A DNA stretch of 64,000 nt from Tetraselmis striata. Taxonomy: Eukaryota; Chlorophyta; Chlorodendrophyceae; Chlorodendrales; Chlorodendraceae. The stretch spans positions 1 through 64,000 of the forward strand of contig VCJN01002277.1 of the NCBI GenBank assembly GCA_006384855.1, in the 5' to 3' direction. This document shows, piece by piece, positions 35,695 through 48,704 of this stretch. Under the pieces are notes generated by a model. It saw only the letters and a program-made list of their open reading frames with translations. It did not search any database and had not been told where the DNA came from. The position numbers were made by a program, and so were the translations under genes. Position 1 is the first letter of the stretch. The number at the start of each line of letters is the position of its first letter.

Positions 35695-36380
35695 TAGTAG
35701 CATTGTTCATACGAGTACTCATACACGCGTACCACCGCCGCATCATCACCGCTGAATCGCTGATACAATCCTCAATACTTAATGCCTGATGTTTCACCCA
35801 GCGCCGAAAGTGCGCGCGGAGCCGTGGTCCCCTCCATTTATGCCAAAAGGTATGCGGGCATGCTTACAATTGGCATCACCACAGCCACCACTCCACGTGC
35901 TTCGTGGTGAAGAGAAATAGATACGATGGAGCTATCGGTACTGTCCGCAATATTTGCGCGCACACCTGGCCTTCAGAGGGCTGCACGCTACGCGCTTTCA
36001 CTAGCGGACCCTATGCGGGTTCGTGCAGCCGGGCCGTAAGACAGCTGGCATGTGTAGCAAAGCCTAAGCGCGAACAAAGTGGGAACAGAATGCAATACAG
36101 GATTAGTAGCAAAGCCTAAGTGCGAACAAAGTTCAAATTTGCGTGCAAACAGTGTTAGTACATATGAAACAATACAGGATTAGATGTTTTACATGCTTTT
36201 GCGTATTTCGATTTCACATGCTGATTGCAGCATTGCTTTCACGACAGCCTGTCTGGCATCCACACGGCTACGGTGCGTCCCGCCACCATGCATGCAGCGT
36301 AGGAGCGGGGGGGGGGGCTTGGTTTTTATTGAAGAATCGGAGTCGTGATGTTGTGGCATGCGCCGCGCCCGCTCACTCGC
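35695..36380. other. intergenic
   Basis: No gene was recognised. A short direct repeat (AGCAAAGCCTAAG-GCGAACAAAG) occurs at 36055 and 36108. This is the 3' flank of the TBC gene. Confidence 0.35.
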
Positions 36381-39300
36381 TCAGGCGTCCAGGGGCACGG
36401 AGAAGGAGCTCTTGCGCAGCTGCTCCCGCGGCCCCAGGGCGGAGCTGACCATGAGGCCCTGCAGGAGGGGCGCCACCTTCATCTGCGACAGGTCGTCCAT
36501 CACGTCCTTCACCTCCTCGTAGCGCTCCGCCGCCAGCAGGATCTCGCGCCTGCGCCGACGGCCAACCAGGGCGGCGATCATCCACCCCGACGAACCGTCC
36601 CATCCCAGTGGACGACGGGGGCCAGTGGACGGCGCCCCTTGGCCACACCGGGCGAGCCCCCTCACCGATGGCACAACAAAGTTGCAAACATGGCTTCATA
36701 GCTTGAGCCCCAGGATCCAGCCATTACGGGTTCGGTTGGCAGCGCGGTGGGCCCCATCCACTGCCACACCGGCGCAGGCCAAAGATGACCCCGCCGGATC
36801 GACCGAACCTGGCGAAGGGAGCTTGCTCGGGGTGGCCAGTGGGGACAGCAAAGGGGGGGGGGGGGGGGGTGGGGGGGGGGATGGGGGCTGTTGCCTGAAG
36901 GCCATGATGGCGGCCGCCATCATCGCCAGCGGCATCAGCGAGTCGTACCCCACCACGCGGTCCCACAGCAGCAGAACCTGCGGCCACGGAGCAAGGGGGC
37001 GGGGCATGGGGGCGTGAGGGCAAGATGCACGCCAATGCCGCGCTCATGATGAGCACGATGCGTGCACCATGCGCGACGCGATGCTTCGGCCACACTGAAT
37101 AATTCGAGGGGGGCGCTCCGGCCGCTCGTTCTGTGGCCCCGGGGAGGACATGGTCTGCAACGGAGGGGGTGGTCTTCCGGGGTGGTGTGAGCAGTAGCGT
37201 GTGTGGCACGGGCGGCGAATGGCGGCGTGTGCTCTACGCGACCAGGGGGTCGGGCTAGGATGACGCTCTGAAGGAAGAGGCGGCGCGGGTGGAGGTGGCC
37301 TTATTGGGAAGGCGGCGGCATATACTGAGGCGATTGAAGGCGTCAACACCGTCGTTGCCTTGCGGAAGGGAGACGGAGACGGAGAGGGAGAGAGGGCGGG
37401 GAGATAGAGGGGCAGGAAGGCCGCCAGGTGGGTACTAAGTAAGTGCAAATGGTGGCAAAAAAGCGGCAATGGCGGCAACAAACACGCAGCTCGCCGGGGA
37501 TTCGGCCAACAGAGCGCTCCCGGGGCTGCTGCTCCGTTGCTGGCTGAGCAGGGATGGTTTAACTTAAGGATCCGAGTCTGATTGGTAATGATCGAGGAGG
37601 ATGAGCAGGGGGGGGGGGGGGGGGGGGGACCTGGTCCATCTGCAGGTAGCCCACAAAGGCGCGCGCCATCCAGGGGAACGCGATGCGCAGCGGCGGGCAC
37701 TGGATGCTGAGCAGGTGCCAGCAGATCTCGGGCTCCACCTCCTGCAGCAGCGCCTCGAAGGCGCGGCAGAGGCCCGGCAGCGCGGGCGCGCCGGCGGGGC
37801 CGCCCGCGGGGTCCACTGCGAAGGAGTGCAGCCGGCACCAGTGGCGGCAGTACAGCGCGCGGAAGGCGTGGTACAGCTGCGCCGCCTCCGCGTACAGGTA
37901 GCACAGCGGCCCCGCCAGCAGCGCCAGCCCCGCGAAGGGGAGCACCGCGGAGGGCGGGTAGGTGCCGTGCCGGCGGCCGCCCTTGCCCATGCCGACGAGC
38001 TGCGGGTGGGGCGGCACCGCGCACATGGCGGCCACCGCGGGGTCGCGCGTGAAGGCCAGCAGCACGCAGCGGATGCGCTCCTCAAACAGAAAGTAGTCCT
38101 CCTGGGGCGCGATGTTCGCCTCCACGTCGGCGGCCACCTGCCCCCCCCCCACACCGGGGGAGCACCCGCCCCCAGCCAGCCTACTCAGCGCCCACCGGCA
38201 GGCGGGCCCCGTCATTCCCCATCATCGGGCGGGCCAGAAGGGGCGGCCGCGCACCAGGTAGTCCGTGAGCAGCTGCCGGTTCTCCACCTCCGCGCACAGC
38301 GCCTCAAAGTGGCTGATGTCCCTGCCGGGCAGCCACGGGCGGGGGCACGCAGTGACGGGGTCGGCCGCGTGGAGCGCGACGCGCAACGGCGTCATCTCAT
38401 CTGAATCTGAGCGCACCTACGTACGGAATCGCCATAAAAAGAAACCAGTGCGAGCCCGTTACGGCCTTCATACCCGATCCCCCAGCTGCGCCGAAGCATC
38501 GTGAATCGTGAATTCATAGTGAACCACGTGTGAATCTCAGAAAGATGCCCCAATATCAGCGAGTTCCACAAATTCCAGTGGATTTCAGAAGTTCGCTCCG
38601 CGATTCACAGAAAGTAGAGAACCTACGGCATGACAGGGCGCTGCTGAGCCAGAGCGTCGCCGATTTTGCCAAAAAGGCGTCATCTGCATCCACTTTCAAA
38701 GGCCTGTTTGGCCTATTTGGCCCAAGCGGTCCTTGGGTGCCGACCCGACGAAAAGAACAAAAGCATTAAGGACGCGCTATGACCTTACTGGTCCAATCAT
38801 TATAGACGGAAATACATCACGATGTCATTGCGAGAATCAAGAACTAAATAGCACCCCATTTCTGAGAGCAAAAAAATGGATATCATAGTCGGGCCGCCAT
38901 CCGTATGCGGTTCCAACGCGACAGGAGTATGGTTGCAGGCATCGCCGTGGAAGCAGCAGAGGCGGAGCCGGCTGGTGTGGTCCGGGCCAGCGGGGGGGCG
39001 CGGGCTCACGTGAACATGGTGGGCGGGATGCACAGCGCGGTGGCCCACAGCCGGGGGCGGCTGCCCGGCGGCACGCCGGCGCGCGCCAGGCGTCGGCAGG
39101 CGGGGATGGAGCCCTCCCCCACGGCGCGGTCCGCCGCCTGCGTGCGCTCGTCCTCAAACCACTCGAACAGCTCGTCGTCCAGGCCCACCTGCGCGCTCGC
39201 GGGAGGTTGGCACATGCGCAGCACCCCGCTCTCAGTCAGGGCTGCCCCCTTCCCGTAACCGCGACTCGAGACGCTCACCATCAAAATGCCCAGACGGCCG

Positions 39301-42128
39301 ACTACGGGGCAGAGGCTCTGCCTTGGAGGCGCAAGCAACGAGGGGGGTATAGCATTGGGGCATCAGATATTATGGACTGGGGCAAACATGCCAACTTCAG
39401 GTCAGCGTGAACTGCACTTCACGGCGTGCCGGTCGGAATTCACTGCGTCCTGAAATCATCGCGATTCGAACTGAATTCGGCGGGTAACGCGGAACAGTAG
39501 CGACACTGGACTCAGGTCAGCAACTACGGCCGGCGCGGCCTCCTGTTGAGTAGGGAAACATCGTCTGGAGCTTGCGCTGGATTCACTGTTAACCTTTCTC
39601 GGGCCACATCCGCTTGAAAGTAAAAAGTAAAGTTCGCCCCGGGACATCGGCCGAAGCCGCCCCGACACTTGACCTCGTGCGCCAACTGCAGTCGTAGGTC
39701 TGGCATAGCCTCACCTCAGTCGCCATTGCCTCATTCGAATCCCGATCACGGGCTAATCCATGCATAAAGCAGGCAAACCCAGGACATGGGCCCGGTCGCG
39801 GTCGAACCGGGACCTCCTGTATAAGAGACCATCGCTCTCCCGAGCGGATAGACAACGAGGCATAAATAGATATGGGAAAAGCCCCCGATCAAGGTTGGAT
39901 GCATTGCAGTGTATGTACAGCAACATCGGGTCGCTATCAGAGCTGTCAGAGCGCTGTACGCAGATACACTACCGACATCAGATCACGTACCCAACAGGTA
40001 GCGGGGCCCCGCAAGCTGCCGCGCAGTACGGGCAATGTTTCATACCCGCGTACAATAGAGTGACGTATCCCAATATCCCGAGCTACAGGACGATGCGAGC
40101 TGAGACGGTACCGGCAGGAGCGCAGCCGCCAGTGACGGTGACAAGAAACCTGCCCCGGGCAGGGATCGAAACTCCGACTTCACGACTCGCAGGCACTTGC
40201 TCTAGCAACAGACTCCCCAGAGGCGCCGGCCTGAAACAGTGAATATGTGTGACTATTCAAGTGGGGGAGCTGAAAGGCACGGAATTGAGTGCCGTGCCGC
40301 TACTGTCGCGAATCTCATGCCCAAATCAGGCCATATCTGGTCGAGTTCGGGGCAAAGTGAATTCACGCCAGACAGGTGCGAACTTCCGTTCATCCTGCGA
40401 ACTTCCGCTCAGCTTCAGTACGTGGTCCCCCGGCTACCCTCCTCCCCTCTCCCCAGTATGAGGTATCAGCCTCAAGGCGGATCTGGAGAGGAACACGGGC
40501 GAGATTGGGGTCCTTCAGGGCACACGGGCGCACGCAGCAGGGCTAGCCCTCCTCCCCGCACCCTTTCACCCCGAGCCTAATGACATGGTGGGGGCTGTCC
40601 CTCTGAGGCTGGGTCCCTCATGGGGCGGGGCACCCGCCTGGCGCTGCCTGGGATGCAGCTCCCGGAAGCGCGCCTGCAGCTCCGCCACGCTGGGTGTCGG
40701 CAGCGCCAGCGTGACGGCGCCCCATTCCAGCGCCGCCAGCTTGTTGGCCGCCGCCACCGGCCGTCCGCTCCGCTCCTGCACGCACACCGCCCCCACACAC
40801 ACACGGAGGCACTGGAGCACGTCACTCTGCGCCGCTCGTCCATCGGTACACGGCGCCATGCATGAAGACGCCATCCGCGACAGCGCCACCAGGAAGGGCA
40901 AGTCAGGTGCAGGATGCGTCTGGCAGATGGAAAAGGAGAGGGGTGTGGGAGTGGGCTGCGGTGTGCGAGCACTGCGGAGGCGCTCGAAGCAGGTGGAGGA
41001 CAGAGCGACAACACAAAAGGGATGGATCACTGGGTGGTTTGGCAGCAGGCCTGCTAGACCGACGGGGGCGGGGGGTAACAGCGTCATGTGGTGGGTGTAA
41101 CAATCGAGGTGGCATTCATCTTAAACGCACAACAATTGCCACACGGCGGCCTGATGCCGTATATGTACAGGTACTCGCCGTAGCCTCTGGTACACATCGT
41201 ACACGTACGAGAACTCGTACCGTATATAGACTTCGGAATTGCCACAGTGGGCACCCGCATGCAAAGAGGGGACAAGGCACGCTGGAGCGCGCGAGCGAGA
41301 GGGAGCGAGGGCAAGAGAGAGCGAGAGGGAGAGAGAGGGAGAGGGAGAGCGAGAGCAAACAGAGCGGGGGCGCGGCCGCGAGTGAACGACTACCGCCACC
41401 GTCTGCCTGGGTTACCGTGCAGGTGGTCAAGATAGAAACGAGGGCATTGGCATGAGGCTATAGCACAGGCCGTCAGGCTGAGCTTCCGTATGAGTGCTGC
41501 CATGGTGATGCGGGAAGATCTTGGGCGGGGTGACTGGTCATTAGAGCACCACACAGCCCTACTGGGTCAACAGATGGAATACTGCCTTGACCGTGTGTTG
41601 CGCCGCTGTGGCGGCCGGGCGGCCGGGCACGGCGAGGGCGGGGCAGCAGCCCACCCCGGTGCTGGGGTCGGTGCCCGACATGGAGCACAGCGCGCGGTAG
41701 AGGTCGTCGGTGCCGTAGATGTGGCGCGCCAGCAGGGCCTCCGGCACGGGGAGGTAGCCGTACTCCGCGTCCGGGTCGCCGATGCGCTCCGAGGGGCGCG
41801 GCAGGCCTGGCGGGGACCGCCCGTCCAGGACAACAGAGGGGGGCGAGGGGGCGCAGGTCAGGGTGGTCAGGGCAGCGATCCGTGGCTGTCTGCCCTGCGG
41901 CGATCCGTCCCCAAATCACGGTTGCCTGAATCACGGATGTTTCCGGTGTGAATCCAGCCTGCTGAACTGCGTGTGTTCCAAATCTACGAATCGGGATGAA
42001 ATCCAGCAATGCCCCGGGATCGGGATCGCTCGTGTACCCGCACCGTTGCCGGGGTGCCTTTGCGGGCGCAAAACATCGATTGTCTTGCAGCGCCTCAACC
42101 GTAGTTATCTGGTGTGTGTGCCTGTGTG

Positions 42129-42173
<45 letters not shown>

Positions 42174-43524
42174 TGACCTGGTAGATACTGCCCAGTTCAT
42201 CGCATTCCTCCTTCCAGAAGGAAAGGGGGGGGGGGGGGGTCTGGAGCGTGGATGATGCGGGAACCCAGGGTTAATCTGATTACGGTAGCCCTATGAGTAC
42301 TCGTAGAAGCATCTGGGAGGGCGCGTTCCAACCAGGAAGGTGTCCGTATTCACGCCAAGCTCGCTGCATGGACCGGGAGTGGGGCAAGGATATGCCTAGT
42401 CGAGCTGCAGCATGGGATGTGTACCCAGGTACTTGCACACCCAGGCTCAAAGGTAGGCAGGGATCAGTGCCCCAGGCCAGCAGGGGGGGAAGGGGCGGGG
42501 AGGGGGGGGAAGGGGGGGCACTGCGAGTGTAAAGGCAGGCAAAGGCAGGGTCGGCAGGTGGGCCGGGCGGTACGGGTCCCGCTCGGGGGCGCACCGCCGC
42601 TGCGCAGCTCCTGCAGCTCCGCCTCCGTGCGCTGCCGCCGCGCGAGCGGCATGTCCGCGCGCACGCGGTACTCGTTCAGCCGCTGCACCACCAGCTCCTG
42701 CCACGCCGCCTGCGCCGCCGCCACCTCCTCCAGCACGCGGGGCGGGATGCTCTGCGGCGGCCGTGCGCACCGCCGCGCAGAGGTGAGGCGCCCGGTGCGC
42801 CTGCGGTGCGGAGAGGACTTTGCTGCCCGCGGCGGGGAGACCTTCTGCCTCTTGGGGGGGTGCGGAGGGGTGGGAGGGAGGAGGAGGTAGGGGCAGCTCA
42901 CAGTGGCCGTTGGCTCGCAGTCCGCCGGGGCCCGCGACGCGGGGGGCGGCTGCCCCGGTGACTTTGTGACGGGCGACCTGCCTTCCGCCGCCATGCGCTC
43001 GCCCAGCGTGAAGGCGCTGTTGGTGAGGCGGGTGGCCAGGCCCTTGGCCTCCTGGGGATTGGGAGGGGGGCGGGACAGGGGGTAAGGGGGCACACGTGTG
43101 TGGGCATGTTGTGTGAGCGGCGATGAAGGCGGAAGGGAAGAGGGCCGGGGGAGGGGGGGTAGCTGGGCAGCAGGAGCGGGCTCGCGGCACCATGATGGTC
43201 TTCACGGTCTGCCGCAGCTCCGCGGGGCCGGTGCCAGACTTGGATATCTCCGCCTGCGCAGCGCCGGAACGTGTACTTTGAACCACGGCCGCCGCGCCGA
43301 TGGTAAACCCAGGCCGAGCGCCGCTGACGTCGTCTTTGAGCAGCGGCTGCCCCCGTTTCGCGGGAGGCTGGCCGAGGGCGAGACCGGGGGGCTTGAAGGG
43401 GAGGAGGGGGCAGGCGCCTCGCCTGTATGTCGCGCCGTATCTTCCACGTGTCCAGGTTGTCCTCCATCAGGCGGCACACCTCCGCCACCAGCTCCTCCCG
43501 CCCCGCGCCCCCCTCGCGCGCCAT
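36381..43524 (-). CDS. TBC-domain RabGAP, TBC1D19-type
   Basis: Eleven exons were found: 43423-43524, 43191-43253, 42902-43051, 42595-42751, 41655-41806, 40634-40775, 39010-39188, 38255-38321, 37631-38137, 36895-36977 and 36381-36549, giving about 590 residues. All joints are in phase except 40634 to 39188, where a small exon is probably missing. The TBC domain runs from RLARAGVPPGSRPRLW through LCAEVENRQLLTDYL, a variable insert, LCYLYAEAAQLYHAFRALYC, FPWMARAFVGYL and LLLWDRVVGYDSL. The order and the N-terminal region (ANKLAALEWGAVTLALPTPS) fit TBC1D19 rather than other TBC families. The catalytic Arg/Gln fingers of typical RabGAPs are not evident, as in that subfamily. It is predicted to act on a Rab GTPase at endomembranes. 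Introns 43254-43422 and 36550-36894 use GC-AG boundaries. Confidence 0.8.
39605..39880 (-). repeat. tRNA-derived SINE, longest copy
   Basis: Read on the minus strand it starts with a tRNA-like head: a D-arm CGCTCGGGAGAGCG and a B-box GGTTCGACC, at about 39878-39800. The body shared with 27195 and 15222 follows, then an ACTTTACTTTTTACTTTC tail. It lies inside the TBC gene intron. The anticodon stem is degenerate, so it is not a functional tRNA. Confidence 0.6.
40143..40212 (-). repeat. second tRNA-like sequence (tRNA pseudogene or SINE head)
   Basis: On the minus strand GTCTGTTGCTAGAGCAAGTG resembles an A-box/D-arm, and GAGTTTCGATCCCTGCC resembles a B-box/T-arm. The acceptor stem does not pair convincingly. 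It is unlike the 39.8-kb head, so it is a different family. Confidence 0.4.
42112..42172. repeat. (TG)n microsatellite
   Basis: About 60 bases of near-uninterrupted TG dinucleotides within an intron of the TBC gene. Confidence 0.95.
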
Positions 43525-46500
43525 CGCCCCCACCCTCGCCCCACCTGGCCCGCCTGACCGGCTCCGGCCTGCGCGCGCCGCCCCCCAGCCTCAGCCTTCC
43601 CTGTGTCCCCCCTCCCCCCCCCCCCCCCCCCCGCCCCCGCCAACCGATCGCCGCATCGGCAGAGACGCCCACATGGTGCAGCCAGCCTACCGACTGCCCT
43701 CCCCGCAACACATAGACTCTCCGCCTTTGCACGCCACCTCCAATCATGTGACTTGATAGTCGACAACTGCGCGGCCACTGAGCCGACCAACGCGGGCGTA
43801 AATGTGTTTGGGGGGAGGCGGGGGGGGGGGGGGGGGGGGGCTGCCTCGGGCCGGAGCCCAGCGTCCGGAACACCCGTGGCGCCGCTGCCACATCGAGCCA
43901 GAGGCTCGTCCGGCCCGCCGACCGGCGGTTGGGGCGGGCAAGCCGAGGCGCTGAGCAAGTGGGTGGGCAGTGGGTGGCGGAGCAGACGCACCTGTCGCTG
44001 CCTGTCGGTGGGGGGCAGCCGGGGGGTGTCCGTCCCAAGCCGCGGCGCCGTCAGACGGGCAGACGCGTGTGGTACGAGTCGTGTGCGAAGCAGCTGGCGG
44101 CGGGGGCGTTCGTTCGCAACGGCCTGATATCGAACATGCAGATGTGCAGACGCTGGGTGGTCGCCTGCGTGCTGCCTGGCACGGGTTGACCGCGACCGCA
44201 GTAGTCGCCACGCCGACTGGCGGGTCAGCATGTCAGCCTATGGCATCCTCGTCGCAGACTCGGCATCAGCATCGCGTCGTCAACTGATATGGGTTCATCG
44301 ATCTTCAAAGTAAATAAATGGGTTTGGTCGACACACGGGATAGTGTCGGCGTCCAGTCGTCGTCAGCGCGCGAGAAAGTCAAGCGCGACTACTTCTTTTA
44401 AAATTAATCCTTATTATCATTAGCAGCAGTATTTTTAACAGCGACTCGATTATTTAAAAATCGACGGTGAGTAGGTCGTCGTCGTCGTCCAGGGCATGGT
44501 TGTGCTTAACAAACTCAAGTCAAGTCTCTTACGTGAAGTTAAATCATTTTAGTTACCTTGGGGTAAGGTAAGTCACTCCCGAAATATGACTCAACTTGGG
44601 GTCGACAAAGTGCTCAAATAGCAGCAAATTAAATCCGCAAAAACAAGCAATTACTAAGCCACTTGTTGTGGCTAGCCTCACGGCAGTAGGCAGGGCAGCA
44701 CAAGCATGCCAACAACTTAGCAGCATTTCACTGGCCACGGTGTCGACCGACGACACATAATCGTCAGAATCATACATGTCTTGGTCCTCGGCGGGCCGAG
44801 TGTGCGACGCCCCAGCCGCCTTGCGCATGGCATCCCGAACCTCATAATAGGAATGTTGTCTCGCTCTGTGATGTACCTCTCACACAATTCCATCCAGGCG
44901 CGTCGTCGTCGTCGTGTAACAACAATAGTCTGAATTAATAGTCTAAACATATCCACAGCAATAAATAATTCTTATATTAATAGTCTAAACATATTTACAC
45001 TAGAATAGATATAGACTATAGAGATTATATTAATGATGACGATGGCGAGAATAATAAGGATATATATACCCACCCCTCTACATGAGTATGGTGGGTTTGC
45101 GAATTCGACCCACACGCCCGCCATGCGCGGCTACACTGAGACCGTGCGCGCGTGCATGCATGTTACTCAGGGGCGTACGGCTGGGGGGGGGGGGGGGGGG
45201 GGGGACGAATGCTGCGATAGCGCGATCCACCTGACATTGCCACGCGGTAGCAGTTGCCGTCAACACTTTCATTTAGGGAAAAGCATGGCTTATGGCGTAC
45301 TCGCCTCAAAACCACAAATTGCGCCACTCGTGTGCCATTTATATAGGCATGGGAGACCACTGCCCCCGTACTCACACCACATCACCCTTGGTATGATAGC
45401 TATCCACCATGCACGTAGGGCATTGAAATTAGGTCATTCACGACCTGGACCAAGCCCTACGTGTCGATGATGATGGTTATTATGGGCAAAATGATGGACA
45501 CAATGCGGTTGTGATCGCTGCACGCGCATGCAGGAGAGGATTCTCGCTGCCTCCTTGCCGAAGGCCAAAGCTTTCTACAGTAATGCATGGTCGCATGTTC
45601 AAGTACGCCATGGTGCGCCCAGTGGGACAGCAACGGCGTGCACCTTAATGCATCGATGCTGGTGGTGCTAAAGGAGGTGGAGGCGGGGCTATAACTTGAA
45701 ATAGTGTTGTGAAAGGGGGAATCCGGCATGGCGGTCGTGAGCATCGCTCAAGAGGGGTATGTGCCAAGTATGAGTGGTCCGTGCACAAATACACACAACA
45801 CACTGCTGTCCCGCCACCTGTATCAGGTTTTGAGATCCACTTGGCGTAAAGTTTCACGCCAATGCGTTGACCACACGTTGACACAAACGCTACAATTCGA
45901 CATTTTATTTCTAAAACACGAAAGTGCCTAAATGGCCTCTGACGACGTGCCGCTACTGTGGAAATTGTAGCCCTGCTCGCGTAAATTTTAGTGGCATTTA
46001 TATGAAAATTTTCGCACGTTTCCTCGCAATGCACTGATGAGCGATACCGCGAGTTTGATATTGAGCCGCATCACAAGGCAGCACTGCAGTGGGGATGGTA
46101 TCACGCCACAGCGTGCACGGGCGCACGCCACTATGGCCCCACCCCAGCCAAAAATACCGTAGCCTCTTTGCTGACATGTTTTCTCGCCCACCCATGGCCA
46201 TCCCACCATGGAATGGTCTATGCATGCGCGGCGGGACGTACGGGGCACCAACCCTCGTAAGTTGTGGGGGTACTGGAAACGCTCAGTGTGGCGCAAGTGC
46301 CACTCGTGTAGGACACTTGTTAGGGCCAAACGGCTTGCTTACACCCTGTGGTGATGGAGGCTGAGCATAAATGTGCAACATCCCAGGATTTCAGGTCATA
46401 AAAACCTAGATTCAGCTGCCGCACTATTCGTAAGCTCGGATTCGGCGAGAAAGGGGCCTTATGTGGAGAGGTATTTGACAGTCGCTACCACATTTATGAT

Positions 46501-47056
46501 ATGTGGGTAACAGCGATCGTTAGATGTGACGAATCTTTATTTATCTGCTATGTACAGCTACCAGTGCTATATGGACGCGATTCCTACTTCGTGAGTATAT
46601 ACAGGTAATGTTCACATATGTATGGGACTGCCCCCCCCCCCCCCCCGCCGCTGGCTCCGCCTGCCTCTGCGCGCCCCCGCGCCACTGTAATATTACGCGC
46701 CCGCCTGCGCTCCTCAGCCGCGCCCTGATGTCCTGCCTGAGCTATCAAAGGCTGCCGCGAGCACTTTCTCGGGATGAGCGCGAAGGCGACGCGACGCGGA
46801 TGGCCTGCTGCTGCAACGCGGCAACGGTAGTAGTGGGGCTCGCGACTGCTGATACTCAGCGCGCAGGAAAGTTGCACCGCTGTGTAGTCGAGAACACGGT
46901 GAGCCTACTGGCACAGACGGCATTCATAAGTGCGACACATATACCGTCGTCCGCGTGGAGCGCCCCCCCCCCCCCCCCCCCACTCCCAGCAGCGTACCGC
47001 GGTGTATTTGGGCCTGAGAAGAGGGTGGCTTCTGGGTAAGGGGGAGGACGGACACG
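43525..47056. other. intergenic between TBC and U-box/pseudokinase genes
   Basis: GC-rich, proline-coding open frames on both strands at 43.5-44.2 kb resemble nothing and look like composition artefacts. AT-rich stretches with a small direct repeat (AGTCTAAACATAT at about 44940 and 44985) follow. C/G runs occur at 43611, 43822, 45183, 46629 and 46964. No further gene was recognised. Confidence 0.35.
44553..44956 (-). pseudogene. unrecognised broken ORF
   Basis: Two overlapping frames (44717-44956, RRRRRAWMELCERYITERDN; and 44553-44828, an acidic DMYDSDDYVSSVD segment followed by a hydrophobic stretch) look like one reading frame broken by a single-base shift near 44.83 kb. It may be a transposon-encoded protein fragment, but no family is recognised. 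Confidence 0.2.
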
Positions 47057-48543
47057 ATGATGGAGCTGGAGCAGCGTTTCTTTTGCCCGCTGGCCGGCGA
47101 GCTGCTGGAGGAGCCGGTGCGAGCGGCCGATGGCGTCACGTACGAGCGCCGCGCGGTGGAGGATTGGCTGGAGGCTGGCCTGGGGTGGCTCAACCCCGTC
47201 GGCGCGGGTGCCCGGCTCGACGACGGCGATTTGGAGCCGGACACCGACCTGGCGCAGGCGTACCAGCAGTGGGTGGAGGGGAGCAAGGCCGCGCTGCCCC
47301 AAGTTGACTGGCGGTGGGAACGCACAGCCCGGCTCCAGCGAACATCTCTGTCAGGGAGGCGTGCCCCCGTTCCTGTCGCTCTTGCTATAAGTCACCTTAT
47401 CGTGCAATCCCCCCCCTCCCCCCCTTCCCTGTGATCAGGGATGTGGCTGTCGATTCGCAGCCGGCAGCATCGATGGCGGGGACCACGGCAAACGCACAAT
47501 GGGAGGGCCGCCCCGTGGCCCTGCTGCGCCCGCACCCCTCGGTGACTCTGCCTGCGGCCGAGGCCGTTGCGGCATTGGAGCGGGTGGGGCGCCACCCCAG
47601 CGCGGTCTCCCTCCTCGCGAGCACGACGGACAGCGCCGGCCGGCTGCACCTGCTCCTGGAGCAGGCGCCGCACGGCACGCTGGCCGAACTCCTGGCGGCG
47701 GCCCCTGCGTCTGGCCTGCCTGCCGCTTCCGCGCGCACCATTGCCCTGCAGGTGCGCACGCTGCGCATGTGAACGGGGCCCACTCTGAAGTATCGAAACC
47801 CCACCATAGCTCTGCCATCGCGCTGGCGATGTGTCCCAAGTATCGGACCGCGCAGCTGCTGGCTGCCGCTGGCAGGGGAGGCTGCGCCCCCGCCGCCCGG
47901 CATCTGCTGGGCGGAACGCCACACTGGCTTCATGCCTAGCTTCCTGACTCCGCGGGAACGTACCCAATTGACTGATCACGCGTTGGTTGCCATGTCACTG
48001 TGCCAGCTCACACCCCGGCGCCCTCGTGCAGTGTGGAAGCCTCCGACCTGTTGAGCATGCCGCTGCCGGCGCGAACATCCGCAGGTGTGCGAGGGGATGC
48101 AGATGCTCGGGGCGTACGGCCTCATCCACCGCTCGCTGAGCGCGGAGAGCGTGTACGTGTTTGGCCGGGGAGGGGACCCGGGCGGGTGGAACGTGAAGGT
48201 GGGCGGCCTGGGGCTGCTGTGCGTGGACGAGGAGCTGGAGGGGGCGGCTGCCGGTGCGCTACCGGCCTGGCTGGCCCCGGAGGCCATCCAGAAGGGGCGC
48301 TGGTCGGACAAGTCCGATGTCTGGGCGTTTGGCCATGTGCTGTGGGAGCTGCATGCCGGCTGCGGGCGCCGCGCTGCGGCGCTGCTGGACGCAGCGGACG
48401 GCAGGAGCAGTGGTGAGCTGCCCCGTCCCAGCGGCTGCCCGGACGAGGTGTTCTCCGTCATTTCCACCTGCTGGGCGACCAGCCCACGCAAGCGCCCCAC
48501 GTTTGGGGAGCTGCATCAGAAGCTCGTTGCCGCCTATGCGCAG
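47057..48543 (+). CDS. U-box protein fused to a pseudokinase
   Basis: Exons 47057-47313, 47439-47751 and 48085-48543 close in phase and give 343 residues. Residues 5-80 form a U-box (FFCPLAGELLEEPV, VTYERRAVEDWL), the E2-binding fold of ubiquitin ligases. Residues about 110-340 follow a protein-kinase fold: GRPVALLR, HPSAVSLL, GLIHRSLSAESV, GGLGL, and LAPEAIQKGRWSDKSDVWAFG. The VAIK lysine, the HRD aspartate and the DFG motif are all replaced and no glycine loop is seen, so it cannot be an active kinase. It probably recruits substrates for ubiquitination. Plant PUB-kinase fusions place the kinase before the U-box; here the order is reversed. The last exon ends in phase 0 with a GTGGGC donor, so the protein may continue into the exon at 48705. 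Confidence 0.75.
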
Positions 48544-48704
48544 GTGGGCGGCTTCTTCCCTAGAATAGCACATAGCCTACTGGATGCGCGGCCAATGCCG
48601 ATCTGTGATAATCCTACTCGTGCGGCTTTTCACTGCTCAGCACTGCACCGAGCGATGGAAATATGCGACCCTCTGACAGCTCGACACGTGTCGCCGCCTG
48701 CCAG

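Noticed and set aside
39780-39880. Functional tRNA gene
   Set aside because: B-box and D-arm are present, but the anticodon stem and T-stem contain mismatches and the sequence continues into a repeated SINE body.
43202-44231. Long overlapping frames on both strands, rich in Pro, Ala and Arg
   Set aside because: They arise from GC-rich, low-complexity DNA around C-runs. No motif, and competing frames are equally long.
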